This document shows positions 30,452 to 39,021 of a DNA stretch of 64,000 nucleotides, one piece after another. Positions within the stretch are counted from its first letter, which is position 1. Every line of letters begins with the position of its first letter. The position numbers were made by a program, and so were the translations under genes. The notes under the pieces were generated by a model. That model was not told where the DNA came from. It saw nothing but the letters and a program-made list of their open reading frames with translations, and made no database searches. Source of the DNA: Myxococcales bacterium (lineage in GTDB: Bacteria; Myxococcota_A; Polyangia; Polyangiales; Ga0077539); the NCBI GenBank assembly GCA_016793325.1, contig JAEUKI010000042.1:50145-114144 (forward strand), written 5' to 3'.

Positions 30452-32425
30452 TCACGTCCACGCGCCCTTCACCGCGTCGCCGGCCTTCTCGACGAAGTCT
30501 TTTTGGATGCGGTCGAGCACGCCCGCTTGTTCGGCGAGCACGGGCTCGACGCGCGGGGCGAGCTGCGCGAGCGCGAGGGCGAGGCCCTCGGCGTTTGCGC
30601 GCATCGTTCCCGCCTTGGGAGCGGGGCCGCTCGATCGCTGAACGAGCACTTGGCGCGCAGGATCCACGAAGATTCGATCGACCTGCGAGAGCGACTCTTC
30701 GAGCGGCGCGAGCGTTCGCTCGATGTACTGCGCGACGCCCTGCTGTCGCCGGGCGCTCAGCTGCCGCAGCGCCTCTTGTTGCGCGACGTTGCTCGCCTTG
30801 CGGGCCTGCTCGAGGGCCCCTCGCAGGCGCTCGCGCTCGGCGGTCCACTGCCTCCCCTGGGCGGCCACGCGCTCGAGCTCGAGCTGGCCGCTGCGGTGCT
30901 GGCTCGTGAGGGTGTCGATGCGGGCGCGGACCTCGTTGCGCGCGTTCCACACGCCCGCGAGGTACTCGTCCGCTTGTTGGACGCTGAGCCTTCGCGCGGG
31001 GCGCTGCGTCCCGAGGGCCTTCTCGATCTCGATGAGCTCGGCTCGCGCGGCGTCGGCCCGCGATTGCGCGTCGGTCACCGCGCGATCGAGCAGCGCGACT
31101 TGCGTCTTTTCTCCAGCGAGCCTGGTGGCGACCGCCGTCAGTTGTCCCTCGCTCTCGGCGAGCACCCGCCGCCGCTGCAAGAGCGCCTCTTTTCGCTCGC
31201 GGGTCTCTTCGTCGAGCTCGTCGACCTTGCGACGCCACTCTTCTTTGCCGAAGAGCGCGGGCGGGTTGTCCTTGGTCTCTTGGAGCTTCGTCTGCGCCGC
31301 GTTGGCCTCTTGCTCCTTGACCGCGACGTCCGCGCGGAGCTGCTGCACGGCGCCGTCGAGCTGCTGCTGTTGCAGCGAGAGCTGCGCGACGAGCGTCGCG
31401 CGCGCGTTGCGCTGCTGCGCGTGACCGTCGAGCGTCTGCGCGAGCTGGTCGAGCTCGTCGCTCTTGGTGGCCCATCGAACGATGTTCTTGGCGACCTCGA
31501 CCTCGACCTTGAGTTCTTCTTCGCGCGAGATCGCCGCGAGCTTGTCTTGCTCGCGCTTTCGCTGCGCGAGGTTGCCCTCTTCGACCGCGCGGACGATCGC
31601 TTGGATCTGCGCTTCGGCTTGCTCGAGCTGCGCGCGAAGCGCGGCGACCGCGGGCGTCTCGTCGGGCGGAGGCGTCAAGAGCTCGGCGGGCAGCGACTCG
31701 GCGAACGGAAGCACGTCGGGCCACGAGGACGGCGTGTCGACTTGCGCGACCGCGCAGAGGTCTTGCAGCGACCGCCGCAGGTACGGGAGCGCCTTGGTGT
31801 ACAAGCCCTGCACGCGCCGGACGTACTCTTGGTAGTTGGCGTTTGCAGAGTCGAGCGACGCGACGTCGGGGCGCGCGACGCCGTGGACGGCTTCGAGCAC
31901 CTTCGCGCACTGCTCTCGGAGGGCCACGGCGACCGGCTCGAAGGGCTCGAGGCGCTTCTTGCGGTCGCGCTCTTGTTCGGCGAGCTCTTGCTGCGAGAGG
32001 CCTTCGGCGAGCCGCGTCGCGCCCGAGGGGACCTTCGAGAGCGCCGAGAGCCACGCGCGCTGCGCGTCGACGTCGGCCTGCGCGCGCTTCACGAGCGCGG
32101 CGAGCGCGCGGACGTTGTTGTCGTCTTCGCCCTGAAACGTGAAGCGCCCGATGACCTCGTACACGTCCGTCAGGCCCGAGAGCGTCGCAGGGTCGCTCGG
32201 GCGCCAAAGGACGTCGGTCGAGAGGCTCTTTTGGATCTCGTCCGCGCGCGCTCCGTACCAAGCGCCTTCGTCGTTGGCCGCCGTGAGCACGTCGGAGTAC
32301 GGGTGGATCGTGTCGAGCACGTCTTTGCGCGTGCGCGCGAGGGCGCCGTGCACCTCGTCGAGCTGCGAGAGCACGGTGAGATAAAACCGTACGTACGCGT
32401 GGAGTGGGTCGTTTACCGCGGTCAT
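30452..32425 (-). CDS. Long coiled-coil protein, partner of the dynamin-like GTPase
   Basis: A 657-residue protein starting MTAVNDPLHAYVRFYLTVLS. The N-terminal about 230 residues are helical and globular. Residues about 255-590 are almost continuous heptad-rich coiled coil (ALRAQLEQAEAQIQAIVRAV, LVAQLSLQQQQLDGAVQQLR, DELDEETRERKEALLQRRRV, QLSARRQQGVAQYIERTLAP). It has no membrane span or enzyme motif. It starts 31 bases after the GTPase stop on the same strand, so the two are almost surely expressed together. By analogy with other GTPase/coiled-coil pairs it may be a membrane-shaping scaffold or effector arm. The family is not recognised. Confidence 0.85.
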   Translation of the reverse strand: MTAVNDPLHAYVRFYLTVLSQLDEVHGALARTRKDVLDTIHPYSDVLTAANDEGAWYGARADEIQKSLSTDVLWRPSDPATLSGLTDVYEVIGRFTFQGEDDNNVRALAALVKRAQADVDAQRAWLSALSKVPSGATRLAEGLSQQELAEQERDRKKRLEPFEPVAVALREQCAKVLEAVHGVARPDVASLDSANANYQEYVRRVQGLYTKALPYLRRSLQDLCAVAQVDTPSSWPDVLPFAESLPAELLTPPPDETPAVAALRAQLEQAEAQIQAIVRAVEEGNLAQRKREQDKLAAISREEELKVEVEVAKNIVRWATKSDELDQLAQTLDGHAQQRNARATLVAQLSLQQQQLDGAVQQLRADVAVKEQEANAAQTKLQETKDNPPALFGKEEWRRKVDELDEETRERKEALLQRRRVLAESEGQLTAVATRLAGEKTQVALLDRAVTDAQSRADAARAELIEIEKALGTQRPARRLSVQQADEYLAGVWNARNEVRARIDTLTSQHRSGQLELERVAAQGRQWTAERERLRGALEQARKASNVAQQEALRQLSARRQQGVAQYIERTLAPLEESLSQVDRIFVDPARQVLVQRSSGPAPKAGTMRANAEGLALALAQLAPRVEPVLAEQAGVLDRIQKDFVEKAGDAVKGAWT

Positions 32426-32456
32426 CGTCAGCTCACTTGATTACGATTGACTGTTT

Positions 32457-35027
32457 TCAAGACCGGCGCAGGTCGTCGCTCTCGGGCGGCGGGTTGAAGA
32501 GCTCTTCGAGCGCGCGGATGTCTTCTCTGGCGCGGCGCTCGTCTTGGTCGAGCGCCGAGAAGCGCGCGGGCCAGATGCGGGTGCACTCGCTGCGGGCCCA
32601 GCGGCGGAGGGACTGCTCGCCTTCGGAGTCGAGCCACGAGTCGTTGACGGTGCGAATGGCCTCTTCGTGGTACTTCTGGAGCCCGCGGGGGTGCCGCGCC
32701 AGCGCGTCGAGGAAGTTGCAGATGCGATCGACGTCGGCGCGCACGCGGTTGATCAGCCGAGACCAGTCGCGCTGACCGACGGACGGGATCGTCGGCGGCT
32801 CTTCTTTGCCTGACTTGTTCGCCGTCGCGCCGCCGGGATTGCTCGCGGCGAATCCCGCCGGGGCGTTCTTGTTCGTGAACACAGCGGGTCCCGTCGGAAA
32901 GCCCGCGGGCGTGCTCGTCGGAAAGCTCCCGCTCCCGACGCCTGCGACGCTTCCGACCGGCGGCGGGCCTGCGAAGCTCCCTGCGCCTGCGGTCACGCCG
33001 GTGACTTTGTCAGCGATCGAGAGGCCGAAGAACTGCTCGAGCCCTTGGAGTTCGCGCTCGCGGATCTCGCGGTCGCCCTCGTCCGTGGCGTCCAAGATGT
33101 CGATGATCTGCCGCGCGAAGTACCGCGCGAGCACTTCGAAGGCGACGTCGGCGCGCGCGAGCTCGCGGTTCTGATAGCGAAGGACGCTCTCGGAGACGTG
33201 GCCCGAGCGGCCCATGCGCTCGATGCGATCGAGCATCGTCTGGCCGGGCGGGAGCAGCATCTCGAGCTTTCCGCCGTCGTAGCTGCCGTGGAGGAACATC
33301 TCTTGGAGCATGCGCTCGATGCTCTCGCGCGCGCTCGATCGAAAGTCCTCGCCGAGCCCTGCGATTTTCGCGGCGGTTCGCTCGCGCATGCGGTTGCGCA
33401 GCTGGATCTCGACGGCCGTCTCGTTCATCAATCCCGGCGAAGGCATCTGTCGGCGGATGGCCTCGGCTTCGTCGGGCGTGAGCTTGCCGTAGAGGTCCTT
33501 GCGAATCTCGTCGATGCGGTTGCTCGCGCGCGAAGCCCGCGCGTTGCGCTGCTGCTCGCTGAGCTCGTAGTCGAGAAACGCGCTCAATCTTGATTTGATG
33601 GACGGGAGCAATCCGCGCGGCGATTCGCCGGCGACGACGTGGTTCCAAAGCTGGTCGAACTGTTGCTCTTTGCGGCGCTCGAACTCCGACGGGTTGAGGG
33701 AGTCCTTGACCGTGATCAGCGTGCCCTTGAGCTGCGCTTCGATCTCGGTGAACTCCTGGCGAAACTGCGCCATCACGCGCTGGTCGATCGCCTCGAGGTC
33801 CGTCGCGAGGTACTGCGCGACGGCGGACTGGAGCTTGTCGAGGCCCGTGACGGGGCGCGTCTCTCCGAAGAAATCCTGGATCTGCTTCGCGACGGGGTGC
33901 TTGTGATCGACGCCCTGGTGCGCCCACACCTTCGAGTACGGAAACACCCGCTCGATGCCCTCGGCGCGGAAGTTTCGCGCGGCGAGCGACCAGTGCCAGT
34001 TGCCGGTCTCGTCGGGCTTGTCGAAGATGTCCACCTTCGTGAGCACGACGAACACGCGCTCGCGCAGGGCCACGCTTCGATCCGCGCTCTGCATCGTGCG
34101 GAGCAGCTCGATCTCTTGCTGCACGAGCGACGGGCGCGTGATGTCCTTCACGAAGATCGTGACGTCGACCTCGTCTTCGAGGGCCTCTTGCGTGTCGCGC
34201 CGCGCCTTGTCGCTCGGCGCGTCGATCCCTGGCAGGTCCATCAGCACGACGCCCGGCATCGCGCCGGTGACGGGGACCTGCACGGTCACGGTTTCGACCG
34301 CGCGGACGCCGAGGTAAGGCCGGTTGTTTCGCGTGTCCTTCAGGGCGATGTACGGGCGAATCTTCTCGGCGAGCTCGTCGAGCGTCGAGGCGCTGAGCAC
34401 TTCGTCGGGCTTGTTGAGGCGCGCCTTGATGTCCTTCAGGGACGCGGCGATCTCTTTGAGCTCGGAGATCGCGGCGAGGTCGCGCTTGGAGGCGCGATCG
34501 GGGTCGTCGACCTCGTAGCCCTTGCGCTGCGCGTACGCCGCGCGGAGCCGCGCGAGCTCGGAGTCATCGAGGGCCTCCCAGCGCGAGACGCTCCCGGGCT
34601 CGAGCGCGTCGAAATAGCTGGCGATTCGCTGCTCGAACGCGACCTTCGTGTAGTACTTCACGACGGCCGAGTAGCTGTTTGCGTCGCCGGGCTCGACCAC
34701 GGTGGTCGACCAGGTGCAGCGCTCGGCCTCGCTCGGGAGCAGCCGTTCGCTCTGGAGCCACGCGGACAAAAACGCGGACTTTCCCTGCTTTTCGAGGCCG
34801 ACGACGCCGATTTTCACGACGCCCTTGGCGAGCCTCCGATGGCGATCTGCGACGCGGGTCTGCAGGTCCTCCATCTTGGTTCGCAGCGTCGACAGCGTTC
34901 GCGCCGCGTCGGAATCCGCTGGAAAGTATCCAGCGAATCGATCAGTCAGCTGTCGAAACCGAAGCAGCTTGTCGTGAACGCTCTTGAGGTCTTGGGCGCG
35001 TCGCTTGCGCGAGTCGGGGCTCCACAT
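32457..35027 (-). CDS. Dynamin-like large GTPase
   Basis: An 856-residue GTPase. G1 is GLEKQGKS (residues 77-84), G2 is probably Thr in CTWSTTVV, G3 DLPG (264-267, in GVVLMDLPGIDAPSDKARRD) and G4 TKVD (330-333). After the GTPase domain comes a long helical region (about 370-660) like the middle and effector stalk of bacterial dynamins. Then follow a Gly/Pro/Ser-rich linker (about 675-745) and a C-terminal helical domain (WSRLINRVRADVDRICNFLD). No clear transmembrane span is seen, so membrane contact would be peripheral. It is followed by a coiled-coil gene and preceded by a lipoprotein gene on the same strand. Roles of such proteins include membrane repair, vesicle formation or defence; none is shown here. 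Confidence 0.88.
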   Translation of the reverse strand: MWSPDSRKRRAQDLKSVHDKLLRFRQLTDRFAGYFPADSDAARTLSTLRTKMEDLQTRVADRHRRLAKGVVKIGVVGLEKQGKSAFLSAWLQSERLLPSEAERCTWSTTVVEPGDANSYSAVVKYYTKVAFEQRIASYFDALEPGSVSRWEALDDSELARLRAAYAQRKGYEVDDPDRASKRDLAAISELKEIAASLKDIKARLNKPDEVLSASTLDELAEKIRPYIALKDTRNNRPYLGVRAVETVTVQVPVTGAMPGVVLMDLPGIDAPSDKARRDTQEALEDEVDVTIFVKDITRPSLVQQEIELLRTMQSADRSVALRERVFVVLTKVDIFDKPDETGNWHWSLAARNFRAEGIERVFPYSKVWAHQGVDHKHPVAKQIQDFFGETRPVTGLDKLQSAVAQYLATDLEAIDQRVMAQFRQEFTEIEAQLKGTLITVKDSLNPSEFERRKEQQFDQLWNHVVAGESPRGLLPSIKSRLSAFLDYELSEQQRNARASRASNRIDEIRKDLYGKLTPDEAEAIRRQMPSPGLMNETAVEIQLRNRMRERTAAKIAGLGEDFRSSARESIERMLQEMFLHGSYDGGKLEMLLPPGQTMLDRIERMGRSGHVSESVLRYQNRELARADVAFEVLARYFARQIIDILDATDEGDREIRERELQGLEQFFGLSIADKVTGVTAGAGSFAGPPPVGSVAGVGSGSFPTSTPAGFPTGPAVFTNKNAPAGFAASNPGGATANKSGKEEPPTIPSVGQRDWSRLINRVRADVDRICNFLDALARHPRGLQKYHEEAIRTVNDSWLDSEGEQSLRRWARSECTRIWPARFSALDQDERRAREDIRALEELFNPPPESDDLRRS

Positions 35028-35067
35028 CGTTGAGTGCGCGGAGCGTCGCGCGTCGACGGCCCCGCGG

Positions 35068-35538
35068 TCAACGAGACACGGACTTGTTCGCCGCGCCGTT
35101 GGCGCGGGTCGCGCTCTGGCAGGCGAGGAGCGCGTCGCTCGTGATGTTCACCGACTCGCTCTCGCAGACGTTGACGTTGCGCAGGATGCACTCGTCGTTG
35201 TCCGAGTCGACGATCTTCACGTCGTAGTTGTTGCACGGGATATTGGTGAGCGTGAACGACGCGCCGGTCGCGATCACGTTCGCGCCGAGCTGATCGGGGC
35301 CCCAGGTGTCCTGCGAGGTCGGCGACATGAACAAGCGCATGATCGTCCAGTTGGAGCTGTTGCGGATGGTGACGTTCGACGCGGTCGCGCCCGAGCCGCC
35401 GGAGCTTCCGCCGCTCGTGCCGCCGGTGGTGGCAGCGGTGGTGCCGCCGGTGGTGCCGCCCGTGGTCGCGGCGCCCCCGCCGCATCCGATGAGCGCGGTG
35501 AAGAGAATCGCGAGAACAGATCGGTTCATTGACTTCAT
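35068..35538 (-). CDS. Lipoprotein with Gly/Thr-rich linker
   Basis: A 156-residue lipoprotein starting MKSMNRSVLAILFTALIGCG, lipobox LIGC with acylated Cys19. A low-complexity Gly/Thr/Ser linker follows (GTTGGTTAATTGGTSGGSSG), then a beta-type domain with VTIRNSSNWTIMRLFMSPTS and a DSDNDECILRNVNVCESESV segment. The form recalls periplasmic domains that begin with a RNSS.W.I pattern. The ATG at 35538 has AAGGA about seven bases upstream. Its stop lies 40 bases before the dynamin-like GTPase start on the same strand, so it may be part of that operon. Confidence 0.8.
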   Translation of the reverse strand: MKSMNRSVLAILFTALIGCGGGAATTGGTTGGTTAATTGGTSGGSSGGSGATASNVTIRNSSNWTIMRLFMSPTSQDTWGPDQLGANVIATGASFTLTNIPCNNYDVKIVDSDNDECILRNVNVCESESVNITSDALLACQSATRANGAANKSVSR

Positions 35539-35682
35539 GTGTGTTGGTCCTTGTTTCGTTGATGTGGCGTGGGGTCGCCGCCGGCCGTTTGTCGTTGGCA
35601 TCGAGCGCGCAGTCAACGAGAGATTTCGTACGCGATCTGTCTGACCGCGCCGACATTACACGCCCTTGTGCGCGCCTGTGTC

Positions 35683-36036
35683 TCAGCGCTCGAACGCGTA
35701 GCAGCTCACCGCGACGCGACGCCCATCGGGGTCGCGCGCGTACAGCGTGAACTCGGTCTCTGCTTCGATCGGCGCGAGTCGACTGCGAAATTCTTCGCGC
35801 ATCGCGCGGTCGATCGAAAACGCGACGAGCTCCATCGACATCGGCGACACGCCAGCCTCACCGTCGGCGCGGCGCTCGACCATGATCACGACGCCGTCGG
35901 CCTCGAGCCAGATCGAGCGAAGAGCCCCGTGGTCGTCGAGCTTTCGCGCCATTTCACGGAGGCCGATGGCGTCTCGGTAGAAGCTCGCCGTCCGCTCGAT
36001 ATCGTGGGTCCGAAGGGCGAGGTGGTGCAGGCGCAC
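35683..36036 (-). CDS. VOC/glyoxalase-family protein
   Basis: A 117-residue single-module vicinal-oxygen-chelate protein: MRLHHLALRTHDIERTASFY is the canonical first beta-alpha unit with the metal His5, AIGLREMARKL follows, a Glu ligand lies in IWLEADGVVIMVERR, SMELVAFSIDRAMREEFRSR opens the second half, and FTLYARDPDGRRVAVSCY is the typical DPDG..V end strand. It may be a lyase, isomerase or antibiotic-resistance-type protein; the substrate is unknown. The start is GTG at 36036, two bases after the stop of the preceding lipoprotein gene, so the two are co-translated. Confidence 0.9.
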   Translation of the reverse strand: MRLHHLALRTHDIERTASFYRDAIGLREMARKLDDHGALRSIWLEADGVVIMVERRADGEAGVSPMSMELVAFSIDRAMREEFRSRLAPIEAETEFTLYARDPDGRRVAVSCYAFER

Positions 36037-36038
36037 CG

Positions 36039-36755
36039 TCAGCCCTCGTCGCTCGAGTGATCGTCGCTCGACGTGCGAATGCGGCAGCGGATCTCGAGGA
36101 CCCGCGGCGCGCCTTCGCGGAGCGGGTAGCTGAACTCGACGTCGTCGCAGCGCAGCGTTCGCCGCGGTTGATCGATCTCGAAGCGATAGCGGCCGGGCTG
36201 CGGCGGGCCCACTTCGAGGCACACGCCGCGCTGGCGATCGAGCACTTCGCGGCGCTCGAGCCCGTCCCACACGTATTCAATGGCCTCGCCCGGCGCGAGC
36301 TCGCGACGCTCGGGCTGACCGAGGCCGCCGTAGCCCGCGCCGCCGTCGTCCGCGCACATCGGCATCTGCCCGACCGGAAAGAACTTCACCGGATCGCTGT
36401 CGCGCCCGCCGTCCTCGCGCGACCGTCGCGAGCGCAGCTTTCGCGTGTGAATCATCTCGTTGATGTCGGGGTTGGTGAAGAACGGAACAGCCCTCGACGC
36501 CGCGTTGACGATCCGCAGCGTGAGCGCTCCGCCGACGCCCGTGTCCACTGGCGCGACGCCCGTGTCCGTCGGAGCCACGCCCGTGTCCGCGGCGACCGCG
36601 GTCGCGTCGTCGTGCGCCGTCGCGACGTCCGCGGCGTTCGAGGTCGTGCGGTCCGGCGGAGACGGCGTCTTCTTGCAGCCAACGAGGGCGCCCACGAGGA
36701 GCGCGCACGAGATCGACAAGAGCCTCGGGGTCGAGATCGAATGGGCAGAGAGCAT
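36039..36755 (-). CDS. Lipoprotein with DTGV repeats
   Basis: A 238-residue lipoprotein starting MLSAHSISTPRLLSISCALL, lipobox ALVGC at about residue 27, then a Thr/Asp/Ala linker with three copies of (T/V)DTGVAP/G. The folded part begins ALTLRIVNAASRAVPFFTNP and holds several cysteines (MCADDGG, CLEVGPPQPGRYRFEID, LRCDDVEFSYPL, EIRCRIR). The linker and fold style are those of myxobacterial surface lipoproteins; no family was recognised. It is divergent from the dioxygenase operon and overlaps the VOC gene transcript. Confidence 0.75.
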   Translation of the reverse strand: MLSAHSISTPRLLSISCALLVGALVGCKKTPSPPDRTTSNAADVATAHDDATAVAADTGVAPTDTGVAPVDTGVGGALTLRIVNAASRAVPFFTNPDINEMIHTRKLRSRRSREDGGRDSDPVKFFPVGQMPMCADDGGAGYGGLGQPERRELAPGEAIEYVWDGLERREVLDRQRGVCLEVGPPQPGRYRFEIDQPRRTLRCDDVEFSYPLREGAPRVLEIRCRIRTSSDDHSSDEG

Positions 36756-36894
36756 CGCCAGCGGTCGCCGCGTTACCACGTTCTGCGTGCTGCGCACAGC
36801 GGTCGCGCGTCGGGGCCTTGAAAGTTAGTTGCACGATGCTACAAACTCGACCATCGTGGACGTAGTCGAAGAGCGAAGGGAGCTGTCGCGGTCG

Positions 36895-39021
36895 ATGTGG
36901 AGCGATCGTCGATCCGCGCGCGTGCTCGACGCGAGGGGCGCGCTGCTCCACGGGAACACCATGCGCGATGCCCGCGCGGCGCTCGAGACGTTTGGCGCGG
37001 TCCACGTCGAGCGAACGGGGCTCGCGAGCCTCGCGGACGCGCAGCGCGCGATCGAGGGATTGGGCTTCGGCGAGCGAGAGCGCTTCGTCCGCGGCGGCCG
37101 CACGAGCGCTGCGTGGCAGACGAAATGGGTCGAGCCGGGGCTGCGAAGGCTCGACTACTACCCGCCGGACCTGTGGCTGCTGCCCAACAACGAAGTTCAG
37201 TACCAGCGATGCTCGCCGCGGTGGGTGCTCTTCTATTGCCACCGCGCGCCGAGCCGCGGCGGTCGCGCGTTTGTTCACAGCGCGAGCGAGGTGGTGCGCG
37301 CGCTGCGAGGGCACGGGGCCGTCGGCGCGGCGCTCGTCGAGGAGATCACGCGCCACGGACTGACGATCGAGACGGGATTTCTCGATCGAAACGACCCGCG
37401 CAAGCGAGAGAACTACTTTCAATCCTGGCAAGAGCGCTTCGAGACAGAGGACCCGGACGAGGCCCTCGCCCGCGCGCGCGCGGCCCGTGACGAGTACGAC
37501 GCGTGTTGGTTTCGAGACGAGACCGCGCGGGGCGAGCGCGCGGGCGTCGCGCGCACGCTCATGACGAAGATCACGCTGACGGCGCTCTTTCGAGACGCGC
37601 GTGACGGGGACGAATACCTGCGATTTCCCAGGATCGCGCTCGATCCGCCGTCCGCGAAGAACGGGTATCGACGATTTCCGCTCGGCGACGGGCGGGAGCT
37701 CGACGCGCGCGAACGGTCGCTTCTCTTGCAGGTGTACCTCGACACGCGCGAGGGCCACGCGATGCGCGACGGCGACGTGATCCTCTTCGACAACCTGCGC
37801 TTCGGCCACTCGCGCGAGAGCTTCGAGGGCGATCGCGACGTGTACGTCGCGATGGCCGGAGAGCTCTGGGACCCGCGCTTCGAGGGACGGCCGACGCACG
37901 CCTCCGTCGAGCGCGCCAACGTCGAGCCGCTCGCGCGCTTCGCGCCCGGTGAAGCCGGAGCGAGGTACGCCATCGCGCCATCGTGGACCGAGCGATCGAC
38001 ACGGTTGTCGGCGCGCGCGTTCGACTGCGGAGGGGCGATCGACGAGGCCGTCGCTGCGGACATTCGCGAGCAATTTACCAGGTACGGCGCGGTGCACGTT
38101 CGACAGACGGGGCTCCGTTGCGACGACGCCGGAGCGCTCCCTCCGTCGGTGCTCGCGCGGCTCGGCTTCGGACCGGAGCACACGTTTTCATGGGGCGGGA
38201 TGGCGAGCGGACGTACGACCCGCAAGGCGCTCTCGCGCGAGCTGCGCGCGACCGACGAGTACCCAGCGCACCTCTGGCTCCTCCCGCACAACGAGGTCCT
38301 CTATCAACGGTCGATGCCGTCGCGCTTGCTGTTCTTCTCCGCCCGCGCCTGCGACGCGCAGCAGGGAGGAAGGACCTTCGCGCACTCGGCGCGGGAGTTC
38401 GAGCGATACCTCCTCGGGGTGGGCGCCGCGGGGCGCGCGCTCGTGGCCCGCTTGCGCGAACAAGGGCAGCTCATCGAGACGGGCTTCCTCGACGAGGGTC
38501 ACCCGGCCAAGCGCAAGAACTACTTTCGCTCGTGGCAGGATCGCTTCGACACGCGCTCGCGCGACGAAGCAGAGGCGCGCTGCCGAGAGAGCACACACCA
38601 ATTCGACGAGTGCTGGTGGCGCGAAGAGCCTTCGCACGGCGCTGACGCTCGCTTCACGTTGATGACGCGCGTGAAGGTTCCAGGGTTCTACCGTGACCCA
38701 GAGACGGGCGAAGAGTGGCTGTTCTTTCCGAGGATCGCGCTCGATCCGCCGGCGATCGAAAACGGACACCGCCGCTACCCGTGGGGCGACGGAACGGAGA
38801 TGCGCGACGACGAAGTATCGCTATTTTTGCAGGCGTTTCTCGCGACCCGCGAGGGCCTCCACTACGACGCGGGCGACATCTTGCTCGTCGACAACGTTCG
38901 CTACGGTCACTCGCGCGAGGCCTTCGAGGGGCCGCGCTCGGTGGGCGTCGCGATGGCCGGCTCGTTCTCGACGTCGCACATGATCGATCGACCCGAAGCG
39001 ATCCCCGGAGGCGCGCGATGA
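36895..39021 (+). CDS. Tandemly duplicated TauD/TfdA-like Fe(II)/2-oxoglutarate dioxygenase
   Basis: A 708-residue protein made of two similar dioxygenase halves of about 350 residues. Each half has GAVHV(E/R)(R/Q)TGL near its start, a metal motif followed by P..LLF..RA...GGR.F.HSA, and DN(L/V)R(F/Y)GHSRE(S/A)FEG carrying the distal His. Half 2 has the intact set His465-x-Glu467 and His672. Half 1 has Asn98-x-Glu100 and His305, so the first iron ligand is lost (CAC to AAC) while spacing is identical (207 residues). Half 1 may be inactive or structural. ATG at 36895 is chosen by comparison of the halves; the frame is open to a TTG at 36829. The stop overlaps the radical SAM gene (ATGA). Confidence 0.85.
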   Translation: MWSDRRSARVLDARGALLHGNTMRDARAALETFGAVHVERTGLASLADAQRAIEGLGFGERERFVRGGRTSAAWQTKWVEPGLRRLDYYPPDLWLLPNNEVQYQRCSPRWVLFYCHRAPSRGGRAFVHSASEVVRALRGHGAVGAALVEEITRHGLTIETGFLDRNDPRKRENYFQSWQERFETEDPDEALARARAARDEYDACWFRDETARGERAGVARTLMTKITLTALFRDARDGDEYLRFPRIALDPPSAKNGYRRFPLGDGRELDARERSLLLQVYLDTREGHAMRDGDVILFDNLRFGHSRESFEGDRDVYVAMAGELWDPRFEGRPTHASVERANVEPLARFAPGEAGARYAIAPSWTERSTRLSARAFDCGGAIDEAVAADIREQFTRYGAVHVRQTGLRCDDAGALPPSVLARLGFGPEHTFSWGGMASGRTTRKALSRELRATDEYPAHLWLLPHNEVLYQRSMPSRLLFFSARACDAQQGGRTFAHSAREFERYLLGVGAAGRALVARLREQGQLIETGFLDEGHPAKRKNYFRSWQDRFDTRSRDEAEARCRESTHQFDECWWREEPSHGADARFTLMTRVKVPGFYRDPETGEEWLFFPRIALDPPAIENGHRRYPWGDGTEMRDDEVSLFLQAFLATREGLHYDAGDILLVDNVRYGHSREAFEGPRSVGVAMAGSFSTSHMIDRPEAIPGGAR

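Noticed and set aside
30284..32440. 718-residue frame antisense to the coiled-coil gene
   Set aside because: Leu/Arg-rich mirror of the coiled coil with no family signal. The minus-strand frame has proper start spacing and heptads.
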